A stretch of 64,000 bases of DNA from Antedon mediterranea (taxonomy: Eukaryota > Echinodermata > Crinoidea > Comatulida > Antedonidae): positions 29,889,001-29,953,000 of the forward strand of contig NC_092673.1 of assembly GCF_964355755.1 (NCBI RefSeq), written 5' to 3'. The notes beneath the pieces were generated by a model. The model was not told the DNA's origin, made no database searches, and saw only the letters and a list, made by a program, of their open reading frames with translations. Made by a program: the position numbers and the translations under genes. Each line of letters opens with the position of its first letter. Within the stretch, counting starts at the first letter, position 1. Shown here in pieces: positions 36,196 to 47,027 of the stretch.

Positions 36196-36750
36196 ATTGA
36201 AGCAATATAGTTGATAGATAGACTTCCCAGAAAAATAGTAATAAACCACCGAGGCTGTAGTTTACGGCTAAATACACGTCTTTTATTGTGAATCACCGCA
36301 CCACCAACCTGTGAACAACACAAACATTGCAGTGCTTGTTGTTGCTAAGTGCCAATTATTTGTTGCTAACGTCCTCTAATGATATGAATATTCATTGTTA
36401 TCTACGACACTGCACTTAGAAAATTGGACACGTACTCGACCAATCAAAATCGCTTATTTTTGGCTCAGGGCACAAAGGGGCGGTACTTAGTTGAAATGTC
36501 AATAGCTTTTCTAAAATTCTGTATACGCTTGGTGAAAATGTGCATACTGTGCCAAGGTTTTCTATTATGAAAGCTATGTTGTATAGAAAACAGGAAAAGA
36601 CACGATCGAAAAAATGGCCTAACGTGAAAACTGCGGTATGTAATAATACCGGTAATCGCTTACCCACCCACCTTTGCTGAAATTCCTAGACAAAGAGTGA
36701 TAATGGTTTAGTAACCCAAAATAGAAATAGAGGACCGGTTGCAGGTCAAA
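36196..36750. promoter_or_regulatory. Divergent promoter between the DUF2475 gene and the TRPV gene
   Basis: The start codons face outwards 555 bp apart. Two direct TTGTTGCTAA motifs (36338-36347 and 36359-36368) resemble RFX X-box half-sites (GTTGCY), but no complete X-box palindrome is visible. Both products belong to families that act in cilia, so shared RFX/FOXJ1-type control is a reasonable hypothesis. Confidence 0.5.
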
Positions 36751-39700
36751 ATGGGGGTCACAGGAAGCTCACAGAAAGACGAAGATGACTCTGGAACCAA
36801 GCAGCAAATTGACGAAAACTCGACAGAAATTTACAGCCTTGTAAACTCAAAAGGTGGAGGCAGACTGGTGACCTTAGCCAAGAAGGCGATAGGGACTGGA
36901 AAATGGGATGAGTTTGAAGACACTATACGAAGTCCATTAGTACGTGCTTATTTATATGTCGGTGAAAATAAAAAGATACCAATTAAAACTCTTATTGAAA
37001 TTCGACATAACACATGCTCAAGAAAAAGGGACAAGCTGATAACAGGAGAAAAAACGACGATTGGTAGGTGTAATTTTCTTTTCTTTTTCACCTAAATATT
37101 ATGCACATGGGTCTATTCTTCAAACATTTAACCAATCAGAAATCACCTTGTTACAGGTGGTCTGTACAGAGAGCAATGCTGGGATGTTGATAAGAGAGGA
37201 TCCGTTGGGGAGACAATTTTACACCTTTGCTTTTTGAACAAGACAAAGATACATATGGAATTAGCAATGAGACTTGTCACTGCTTATCCTACACTTATTA
37301 ATGATATCTACACTAATGATATGTATTATGGTAAGTATTGTCTGAGCATTATAATAAATGGATACAAGTTTGTCATTTCCTTTTACAAAATTATTATACT
37401 TGCATGTTCCATTGATTCATGAATAATTCATGAGGCAAATATAATCTTGTATTTAAAATAAACATAATAAAGATTGTCCCCTTGAAAATTTTTTAAACAT
37501 TTTTTTTTTATTATTGCTAATAATCATTTTTGAATAACTCAATAATTACTATTTAATACTTTGCACCAGGTGAGACCTGTCTTCACATGGCAATTGCAAA
37601 TGATAATTTCAAGATGGTCCAATTTCTTGTTGAACACAATGCTGACATCAACGCAAGATGCTGCGGCCATTTCTTTAGTACGGAGGATCAACTGAAGACA
37701 CGATACGACACTTATGACCACGAGCATGTGCAAATAGCATTGAAGACGGATTACGATGGGTTTGTTTGAGAATATGTAATGTTTAATTGCTTAGTATTCT
37801 AGACTGACAGTATCAATGATTCTAAAGTAAAAGGGGTGGAGGAAGGAGGGGCGGGTGGTATCTTTTTAATTGTAAATTAGTGGGGTGGGGCAAGGGACAG
37901 GATTTCTTCTTCATCAGTACAATGTATTTCTATCCCACTCAATTACTCTAATTAATTCTTTTCACTGTTCTTAATGGGAGATGGCTTAAGCCTGTGTATC
38001 GTATCATGATGAGTACTACTGCTGTATCTCATCTGCCACGCCCATACAATCATCTAAGTCATGGGAAAACTAGAATACAGACATCAATTTGTAACATTAA
38101 CATTGTTAAAACCATTTTTTATAAGTTTTCACTAATTCACTTTTTTTGTCTTTTTTTTAAGGGCCAAATATTGGGGAGAGTATCCACTGTCTTTTGCTGC
38201 TTCTCTAGGCTTTACTGACATTTTTCGATATCTGCATGCCAAAGGTGGTGACATGAACGCTCAAGACTCTAATGGTAACACAGCTTTGCATATTGCAGTC
38301 ATACACAATCAACTGGTACTTTTTTCATTTCAATTATTAAATATGTAAAAACTAATGATCGGGTGATTTGGTTGATTGGTGGAAAGACGGGCGGATCGCT
38401 ATCTAGAACCCAATCTACAGTAGGAAGTAACATAAGTTGATATTTAGATTATTATAATATTTATAACAATTATTAAAGATGTATTGTCCCTTGAAACACA
38501 AAAAGATGAAGGTCAAAATATTCTAAATTTAAATTGGCCATATCAAAGTAATATTAAAGTTATTCACTTTAAGTTGAAAATTCGAGCCAAAAGCAACAAG
38601 TTTACGTAATTAACAGGTAAAATAGTTTGATTACATTTCGTCTGGAAAATCGTCGCGAGCGAAAGTAAACAAAGATTTAAACCACGAGTACGCATTATGC
38701 ATGATGCTAATTAGGATTGTTTACAACTCGTTACGGTTGAGAAGGTACTTTCACACAGATTGTGAGGAAGTTTTATAATTATGCATACAGACTAGCCAAA
38801 CAAGCATGTTTCATTATGGGATATGTTTTGATCAAAAACTTTGACTGGAAGTCAAAGTTATTTTTTTAACCAAAAAACGTCTGTATTTCAGTTAAATGAT
38901 TTTTTTTCCGACAAATTTTTGGTGATAGTTAATAACTATTATGATACTTTAAAATGACCCACCTTTTTTCAAAATCTGTTATTTTTTTTTTTTTTATTAG
39001 TCAAAGGGACAATACATCTTTAACTAATACAGTACCATAAAGCTAGCAAGTAACATCAAGTTAAGTATATGCATGGAGGAAAATATAATTATTTTTTCCT
39101 CCATGGTATATGCTAAGTTTAGTATAAGTATATACTAAGTTTAAGTATAGGTATATGCTAAGTATAAGTATAAGTTAAGTATAAGTATATACTAAGTTTA
39201 AGTACAGGTATATGCTAAGTATAAGTATATGTTTAGTATAAGTATATACTAAGTTTAAGTACAGGTATATGTTAAGTATAAGTATATATAGGTATATGCT
39301 AAGTATAAGTATATGCTAAGTCTATTCAAATTTCTGTGGTTTATGTAATTTTCTGTTTTTACAGAACTACAATAACAAAAATAAAATATAATTTTTTCAG
39401 GAGATTTTAACGATAGCCTTTGAGCTTGGTGGTAACCTTGCAGTACAAAATAGACGAGGGTTTAGCTGCCTCTCATTGGCTGCTTACCTCGTGCGACCAG
39501 TCTTGTTTGAGCACATTTTGAATCTTGAGCGAGAGTTGGAGTGGAACTTTGGAACTGTTACTTGTGCAGCGTATAATTTAAACAACATTGACAGCATCAA
39601 CATGGATGGCACACTGAACTCAAAGTCAGCTATTTATACAATCGCTTACAAGGTAACATTTTTTTTTAGGTTTGAATAACAAAAACATACCCGCAACAAC

Positions 39701-42700
39701 ACATGATGACAATCCATTGTATGAAATAAAAATAAAATCTGATTTCTTCTGTATTCTGTAGTATTCCATAAAGGAAAAAAAAAGATTGAAATATTTCAAT
39801 AGTAATAGTTAAGCAACAACCTTATGCCGAGTACTGAAACTTATTTTGTCTTACATAAAGTTATTCATTCATTCATTTTACTTTTATTTCGGAAACGGCA
39901 ACCATAGTTACAAATTCAATTGCATAAATAAGTTTAATTAAAAAGGCAGACACAAAAAGACACCGGTATCAGATCATCTCAGGATCTTCATCATTTTGTT
40001 ATGGAGCCTAGATGATTCAAATGATGATACCATAATACATTCTATCATTTCATTTTTGATTGCTGACATTCACTAACAATGACAAGACAATTAAGCAATC
40101 ATCTTATCAATATTCATGTGACTTAAGTGAGATTTTCCATTAAATACCAAGTACTTTCAGGATTTTACTTGTGTTTTATTCACTTGATATGAGAATGTGG
40201 AATTAGTGTAGGATGCTGGGTCTGTGTTACTCGGTATTAAACTCTACCTTTTTGTTCCACAGAGTGGTATGGATAGACTGCCAATGTTGAAAGGCCTTGT
40301 CTTTCACATAATAGAACAGAAATGGAAGACATTTGCTAAAGTGCACTTCATTTTCAGACTGGTTGCCTACATCATATATTTGTTGTGTTTTTGCACTTCA
40401 TTTTATCTAAGAGCAGGAAAGGTATATATACTTGAAAGTTTAATTTACATTCACATTTAATTTGTTTCAAAACAGTGTACCAGAGGCATTTACACTAAGT
40501 ACAGGATCCTGGGTTTAAGTCCCGTCACATGTCAGGATTTTTTCTATAGACAAAATCACAACTCCACTCCCAAAGACTTGTAATAATACTTTGTTTATGA
40601 AGAGCAGCTTGTGTATATGTTTGTCTTGTGAACCTCTGGGGGTCCCTAATGATCAGCAATTGCTGGATGGATTCACCCTCATTAAATATGGTTTAAAAAA
40701 ATATATATATATATATCCATAGAAAATGTATAGGTTATTTTGAAATATCTATTACAGTACTCTATATAGTAGTACAGTATTACGGAGGATCACTCAACTA
40801 TAATTCCTAAAGGCCATGACATTTGTGAGTGTGTTTATACTCTGATTGAATTTATCAAAATGTTGTGTTCCAATTTATCCTACATTGTACTTGAGCATGG
40901 GACTATACACTGTCATATACAATATTATTTTTAATTAATTATTAACAGGCTTCACAAGAATTTGCACAAGATGGTACAATGAACAATGAAACTGTTCAAG
41001 ACCGTTGTTATATACTGCAAGCCGATACGGGAAAAGATGTTGTAAGTAACAACATTTATTGCTGTAGATATATTTCTGACCATGGCATGGAAGACACAAA
41101 ATGATATATATATAATACAATTCCTTCTCAAACTTAAGTTATACATTTTCGTAGTTTTTAATCTTTCTCAGTTTGCTTTTTTTTTTTTTTAATTTGTCCT
41201 TATGTCTAATTTTTTGTGTGTATATATATATATATAGTATAAGCCAGCTCTTATACTATGACATTATCCAAATTCCTTCACTTGCACTGATGAAGGGCTA
41301 GTGTTGCCCGAAAGCTCTGCTAACTTTTCTGGCTGTTTTACTTATCGTTTTGATTTAGCTTTTCGCTTTTTTTTGTATATCCATTGAGATCCAGCCACTG
41401 ATACCCACAGCATTGTCATTTTGTCAGTTCTTATTTTATTTGTATCTCCATTGAGATCCAGCCACTGATACCCACAGCATTGTCATTTTTTTAGTGCTTT
41501 TTATTGGTATCTCCATTGAGATCCAGCCACTGATACCCACAGCATTGTCATTTTTCAGTGCTTATTTTTTTTGTATCTCCATTGAGATCCAGCCACTGAT
41601 ACCCACAGCATTGTCATTTTTCAGTGCTTATTTTTTTGTATCTCCATTGAGATCCAGCCACTGATACCTACAGCATTGTCAGTGCTTATTTTATTTGTAT
41701 CTCCATTGAGATCCAGCCAATGATACCCACAGCATTGTCATTTTTCAGTAATTTTCCTTTGGATTTATATATGTATGTGTATGTATATGTTAGAAACTAT
41801 GTATTAGAAACTTAATGGCGTTAGGAATAGGTTTCTGCTGTGGTTATATTACTCAGTTTTAACATTAAACCTATATGTCATGAATGTTCAGTTATGTGTT
41901 CTTTTTCTAGGTACGTATAGTTTGTGAAACCTTTTCATATATAGGCTGTGTCTTTTACTTACTCTTTGGATTGATTGAGGTTAGGCAGCATGGAAAAGAT
42001 GCCAAAATGTTTCTGGTAACATACTATGTTCATTTCTTTCAATCAATCAATGAAAAGTTTAAAATACTGACTAATAGTAAGATAGAGTTCATAAATTTAT
42101 TAACCAGTACAGTTTTGTCTAGCTACCAGCTAGATGACGTCAATCAATCAAATCAAAATCAGATGAAATTGTTTTCACTGACTAAGGCTCTGTCTACACT
42201 ATTAAACTAGTTTGACAAAAAAGTGTGATATGCTTGAATATGGTAGTGATATGACATCAGCATGTCAATGTATGGGCACATTATATTTCAGATAGTGTAG
42301 ACATAGCTTAATAATGTTATACTTTTCCTTTCAATCATGTTAAACCGTGTAAACTGAAGAAAACATGACTAAAAAACTTCAATATTATCTTCATTTCTAA
42401 CAGTTGAAAGCACCAGCCCGTTGTCTGTTCCTCTTCTCCTGTTTCTTGGTTCTTCTGAGTCTGTTTGGTCGCATTCCTCCATGTGCACCCCATTATGAAG
42501 ATTCTCTTCTTATTGTTGCTGTTTTAACATCAGTTCCTTACTTTATGTTCTTTTTAAGGTAAACAAACTTTACAGAGTCATTATATTACTGCTTAGCTCC
42601 CTGATGCCGTTTAGGTACTCCACTGAGTTAGTACAATTGTTATCTATTAATATATTTAACTAAAAGACATTAGTTTAGGGCCGTATCCACCAGTACTGTA

Positions 42701-45025
42701 AGGTTTCAACCTGGCCACTTTTATACAGAGGCCTTTGACAACCCAGTGTTGTTGGATTTCAACAAATGAACCTAATTAATGCGTGGTTCCCACTAGTGAT
42801 GCAACACAACGACGTAGCGCAATGTAGGGGATTTGACCAATCACAAGCGATGAATTATTCAACCTATCGCTTGTCATTGGTCAACTCATTGGTGTTGCGT
42901 CCTAGTGGGAACCAAGCTTTAGCAGCGGGGTACTGTTTATGTAAATTAAGTTATTTATGACCTTTGATTTCAATTCTTTCATTAATTTTGTGTTTTTCAA
43001 TGAGTTAATGATGAAGTAAGAAATAATAAAATAATTAAAAATATTAATGTTCATAAATTATTTCTTTTCAGAGCATTCCCGTTGGTTGGTAAATTTGTAT
43101 TTATCTTTTACAAGATGTTGTTTGGTGATCTCCTGACATTTTTGGCAATTTTTGTGGTATTTGTTATGGGATTCTCACAAGGTAAGACACTACTCATTTT
43201 TGTCATCCTTTGACTTTTGATGTCAGCCTGACAACAAAATTATTATATACTTTTGTAACCATGTATATTTGGTATGAATAATAAGCACATAAAAACGTTG
43301 TGTTAGAGACATTTTCACTACCTATGCCGTATCTCTTATCTCTCCTCTATACTGCCCTCATCGGCAAACTACCATCGGATCTAGATTGTTAGACAAATTA
43401 AAGAGTTTATTTAATTGTTGTTTCAGCAATGCATGTAATATTTGTTAGTTACGAACCAAAACCTGGAGACAGAGACTACCACATACTTCATTCCATTGTT
43501 GGGATATTCATTATGTCACTCGGTGAATTTGAAGATATTTATGACAAGTTTGAACAAACACAGCATCATATTATTGCTAAGGTAATGCATCCATATTAGG
43601 TGAACTATTTACTTTCAAGATATGATGAACGTTAAATATATATATTTTATAAGACCAGTTAAGATCGGATAATATGGTTTAAATAGAAATTGTAGCTTTG
43701 TTTTCTTTTATTTTTTATTAGTTTATGTATTTTTTTTTTCTTTTTCATATATAATGTTATATCTTGGGGTGGGTAAAACTTAAAGTCTTTATGACTTATA
43801 TGACTCTCTCCCCCCCCCCCCCCCCACATAATCACTTCATAGCATTTATGTATGTATTTTTATTATATTGTGGAAATAAATTGAAATTGAAATTGAATAT
43901 GGAAGTATATCTATATAACGTAGAACATGTCAAACACGGTTATATGTGTGTAGACATTATGTTACAGTTAGGAAGAGGAATGATTTCAGTCATTATGCCA
44001 AATGTTGAACCACCAAGGTTTCAAATAATGGACCACCCTTATTAAAAAGAAATACATATTTTATTTATACACTGATCTAGTTTTACTAATATTGCAGGAA
44101 TAATTATTTTTGGTTCATTTTGTAGCTATTGTTTGCGGTATACATGATCATAGTTTCCCTGTTGTTGATTAACATGCTGATTGCAATGATGGCATCAACA
44201 TTCATTAAAATTGATGAGGCAAAAAACGAATACCAAAGACAGGTTTGTTTTTTTAATAGGCCTAATAGAAAAAAAAGTTTAGGTTTAAACTGTTGGTATA
44301 AATACCATTTTAGACTCAAACCAATAACTGTGTGACTAAAGAAACAAAAAGTAACATGTATGTTACCTGTTTACAGTGGGCCCAGATAGTGTTGGTCATT
44401 GAGCAGGGGTTGTCGCTCCGTGCTCGTAGGTTGCTTCAAAACAAGTACTCAACTCCAATGTGGAATGGACAGGAAGGTAGAGCTATTGTAATGCGAAGTG
44501 AAAATGAGGTTCGTAAAATAATTCTAATATGATTTCTAATCATCATTTTTTCTTTATATGTGCTTTGTGCATACTGTACTTAATATATTGTAATGACTCC
44601 TGTCTGTAGTGGAATGTAACATTTTGTCATGTTGTTTGTGTATGGGTGAAAAAAGTGGAATAGTGATGAATATGTGTGTTCACACAGCCTTACATAACTT
44701 GATTTCTTGTGTTTAAAGGTCATGATGAATCTGTGTGTGAACAGAGCTTTACATAACTTGCTTTCTTATGTCTCAGGGTCATGATGAGTCATTGTATGTC
44801 AACTCAAAGTTCCTACACACCAAGAATACTCATCTAGAGTATAATGGAGATAAGTGGGTGATAAACACTGTAGAAGATGACGCACAGTCAACAGTCTCTG
44901 TCAGCTCTACCCCTGCAGGCCTGTCTGCCGACGACGATGAGCAACAACACTTTCCAGATTTCCCTTCATACAAAGATCCATTTGGTAGTCATGGAGGGAT
45001 TATCAACCAAGCTTATATGCAGTAG
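36751..45025 (+). CDS. TRPV-family cation channel (Nanchung/TRPV5-6-like)
   Basis: Fourteen exons: 36751-37063, 37157-37330, 37570-37759, 38162-38315, 39401-39652, 40263-40421, 40949-41041, 41911-42015, 42404-42558, 43072-43181, 43427-43581, 44126-44242, 44377-44508 and 44777-45025. They join in frame to 785 aa. Ankyrin repeats occupy about residues 110-350 ([56 protein letters not shown]). Six hydrophobic segments follow: S1 about 385-410, S2 446-472, S3 484-503, S4 508-531, S5 545-570, S6 618-650. The pore loop between S5 and S6 contains [11 protein letters not shown], an acidic selectivity-filter sequence. After S6 comes the TRP-box region [17 protein letters not shown], then [10 protein letters not shown], and [10 protein letters not shown] are TRPV hallmarks. 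In invertebrates Nanchung/OSM-9-type TRPVs are ciliary sensory channels. I favour a Nanchung-like assignment, but orthology needs a tree. Intron 13 contains a copy of the exon 14 splice junction. Confidence 0.95.
38473..39023. mobile_element. MITE family 2 (TTAAAGATGTATTGTCCC), 551-bp copy
   Basis: Perfectly paired ends TTAAAGATGTATTGTCCC and GGGACAATACATCTTTAA. It lies in TRPV intron 4. It is the longest copy here and includes interior sequence missing from the copy at 27543. Confidence 0.92.
39071..39106. repeat. Micro-palindrome of the CATGGAG...CTCCATG type
   Basis: GCATGGAGGAAAA and TTTTTTCCTCCATGG pair around an AT-rich loop. Just after it begins a run of about 12-20 bp 'tatgctaagtataagta' repeats (39096-39320). 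Confidence 0.75.
39096..39320. repeat. Degenerate 'aagtataagtatatgcta' repeat
   Basis: About 225 bp of alternating 'taagtataagtata', 'tatgctaagt' and 'aagtacaggtata' units in TRPV intron 4, upstream of exon 5. Confidence 0.85.
40489..40700 (+). mobile_element. tRNA-derived SINE copy with AT tail
   Basis: B-box-like GGGTTTAAGTCCCGTC, body 'acatgtcaggattttttct', 'ctcccaaagacttg', 'gagcagcttgtgtatatg' and 'accctcattaaatatgg', then an (AT)n tail. Same family as 24222, 28787 and 33838. Confidence 0.85.
41236..41378 (+). mobile_element. Penelope-like-element-style end with hammerhead-like core
   Basis: A perfect 9-bp hairpin TAGTATAAG...CTTATACTA (41235-41258) is followed at 41287 by CTGATGA, a GGGC/GCCC stem (41295-41298 and 41306-41309) and GAAA (41310-41313). 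The order CUGAUGA-stem-GAAA is that of hammerhead ribozymes known from Penelope-like elements. An extra A precedes the stem and I cannot find a good stem I, so activity is doubtful. No reverse transcriptase is present. It is directly upstream of a tandem array. Confidence 0.4.
41378..41756. repeat. Tandem array, about 60-66 bp unit, 6 copies
   Basis: Each unit has 'tccattgagatccagcc', then 'actgatacccacagcattgt' and a T-rich spacer ending 'cagtgctta'. A lone inverted copy of the same sequence lies 25 kb away at 16010-16055, so the unit belongs to a dispersed element. Confidence 0.92.
42184..42311. mobile_element. MITE family 1 copy in TRPV intron 8
   Basis: Left end AAGGCTCTGTCTACACTAT, core 'gtgatatgcttgaatatgg', right end 'agatagtgtagacatagct'. 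Confidence 0.88.
42778..42921. mobile_element. MITE family 3 (GGTTCCCACTAG) in TRPV intron 9
   Basis: Inverted ends 'gcgtggttcccactag' and 'ctagtgggaaccaagc'. The centre has 'tgaccaatcacaagcgatg' and its inverted 'cgcttgtcattggtcaa'. Confidence 0.9.
43810..43826. repeat. Poly-C tract in TRPV intron 11
   Basis: A run of about 16 C bases; length is unreliable in assemblies. Confidence 0.8.
44665..44782 (+). repeat. 59-bp tandem duplication spanning the TRPV exon 14 acceptor
   Basis: Two copies with a 59-bp period. The real junction is ttatgtctcag|GGTCATGATGAG; the upstream copy reads ttgtgtttaaag|gtcatgatgaa. The intron therefore carries an imitation of the acceptor plus the first exon bases. 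Confidence 0.85.
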
Positions 45026-45532
45026 TTCTTGAGTATAATAACACTCACCTTCAATACCGCAACCCCCACCAACCCCCAACCAAATTTAAGCTAAATTCGC
45101 ACATATCCATTGTTAATATAATCCTAGTATAATTACCACCTATAATTTATAATTTTTGGCAAATCACAAACACAAGGCCCTTGGGACTATACTTGGTTAT
45201 ATACAAAGATAATAATATGATATTATGACATTATAGAAAACAAAAGTGGAATCTTGTGTTCAGTGAAATCTGGGTGAGCTTTTAATAGAAGGCAGCTGAT
45301 TGGCTGATAAAGTGGCAATATATAAATTAATTTATGACAATAGTCTAATTCATAAGATGAATATTTTTATGTGTAAACAGGTTTTGTGTCATTTTAAGAT
45401 GTAAAGTAATTTTAGTGGGATATTTATATATATAATATTAATATTTTTATAATTATAAACAGGGTAATTGTTATTGAATATTGTGTGTGTTTGGTTATGA
45501 TAGTACTGTATAGTAAGTCTGATCAACTGGAC
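45026..45532. other. TRPV 3' UTR and spacer
   Basis: AT-rich, stops in all frames, no recognised gene or clear terminator. It includes one fragment (45165-45210) of the 'ggactatacttggttata' low-copy repeat. Confidence 0.5.
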
Positions 45533-45892
45533 TAAAGGCCCATTCACACTAGGGTGATAACGATCAACGATAAATAGATAACTAGCATGCATTTTTCTTT
45601 TCTTATAAAAAGAAAACAAATTTTCATCCTGTAACTATAGTATAACCATCTATGCTTCCTTTGATAAAAATGATATTTTCACATATCCAATCAAATGACG
45701 GTAGGATTGATAAATGATTTTATTAATCATGACGTCATTTGAATGGGTTTAAAAAATATATTTTTACCAAGCACAGCATAAGTGATTATCCTATAGTTCT
45801 AGAAGGAAAATCTTTCTAATTTCTTTTGTTTTATGTAAAAAAAATGCATGCTTATCTATGTATCGTTATCGTCCTAGTGTGAATGGGCCTTA
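45533..45892. mobile_element. MITE family 4 (AAGGCCCATTCACACTAGG), about 360 bp
   Basis: Left end TAAAGGCCCATTCACACTAG; right end inverted 'cctagtgtgaatgggcctta'. Subterminal 'gataacgat' and 'atcgttatc' also pair. Confidence 0.9.
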
Positions 45893-46293
45893 CTCTATTA
45901 ATGCAGTGAAGTTTCTATATTCATGTCAACTGAGGTCATTGCTTTTGTTTAAATTATGTTACTGCGGGTTCATTGTTGGTAACATCAGATAAAGCATTAT
46001 TTAAACTACAACACAGTCATTCATATCAATGATAGCAGACATAAATAAATTCATATCTTTGTATTTATAACAATAATCGTGGGCAGAGGGCTCTTGAAAT
46101 ATCATGCCATACTTTAAAGTTATCTTTGTATTGAAATATGTGATCAGATAATCGATACAAAGTCATTTATAATGCATTTAAGAGATTGAAATATATAATA
46201 AATTATAATATTAATAGAGATTTAGATTGCGATCCTTTTACATAAATGTTTATTTAAGATATATGTAATAATATGAATGATAGTCTTTATTAT

Positions 46294-46628
46294 TTAAGCT
46301 TAGTTCCCACTGCGAACTCAACGCCAGCAAGTTGACCAATCACAAGCCTACCACGCAGAATCAAGTTTGCTGCTGCTGCTGCTTGAGTGCGCACGTACGT
46401 ACACCTCTTCGTCGCGCTTTGCGTATTAAATAGTAGCTTACTTGGATAACTGAAAAAAGATTATTCATTGACACTTTAAAATAGTAACATTTTATTTTAT
46501 AAAAAGTTATATGAAATTATACAGATTGTTATACGATATCTGAAAAAGTGTTCTTCGCTTGTCATTGGTCAACACGCTTGCGTTGCGTGTACGTCCTTGC
46601 GTTACATCCTAGTGGAAACCACGCTTAA
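46294..46628. mobile_element. MITE family 3, long copy
   Basis: Ends TTAAGCTTAGTTCCCACT and 'agtggaaaccacgcttaa'; internal 'gttgaccaatcacaagcc' and inverted 'cttgtcattggtcaac'. It has an extra central segment of about 180 bp. Confidence 0.88.
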
Positions 46629-46747
46629 GTTGCGCTTGCGACGAATGTGTCTACAAGTATACTCTGATCCGAATTGGCAGATCATTTGATGATTTGATAA
46701 TTGAAAATCATTGGTTTACTTAATGCAAGGCTACCTAACAACCCTTC

Positions 46748-46907
46748 TTAAGCTTGGTTCCCACTAGAGACGCAACACAAGGACGTAACGCAACGTAAGT
46801 TAGTTGACCAATGACAAGCGATGGATTATTCAAACTGACGCTTTGGTCAACACGCTTGCATTGCGTTTACGTCCTTGCGTTACGTTCTAGTGGGAACCAA
46901 GCTTTAA
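46748..46907. mobile_element. MITE family 3, best-preserved copy
   Basis: Ends TTAAGCTTGGTTCCCACTAG and 'ctagtgggaaccaagctttaa' (20 bp paired). 'gttgaccaatgacaagcg' and 'acgtccttgcgttacg' are internal. TTAA borders both ends. Confidence 0.93.
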
Positions 46908-47013
46908 TTGAATTGACCAATCACAGTAGCCGATTGATTATTCGAACTGTCGGTTGTCATTGGTCAATTGTTTGCGTTGCGTCTTCGTCCGTGCGTATAG
47001 AAACCAAGCTTTA
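46908..47013. mobile_element. MITE family 3, partial copy abutting the previous one
   Basis: Internal 'attgaccaatcacagtag', 'gttgtcattggtcaatt' and right end 'agaaaccaagctttaat'. It ends 14 bp from the stop codon of the intronless gene at 47028, so it probably supplies 3' UTR or terminator sequence. Confidence 0.85.
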
Positions 47014-47027
47014 ATCTCAAAACAATT

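Noticed and set aside
36338-36370. Complete RFX X-box in the DUF2475/TRPV promoter
   Set aside because: Only half-site-like GTTGCTAA motifs occur; no inverted second half at the required spacing.
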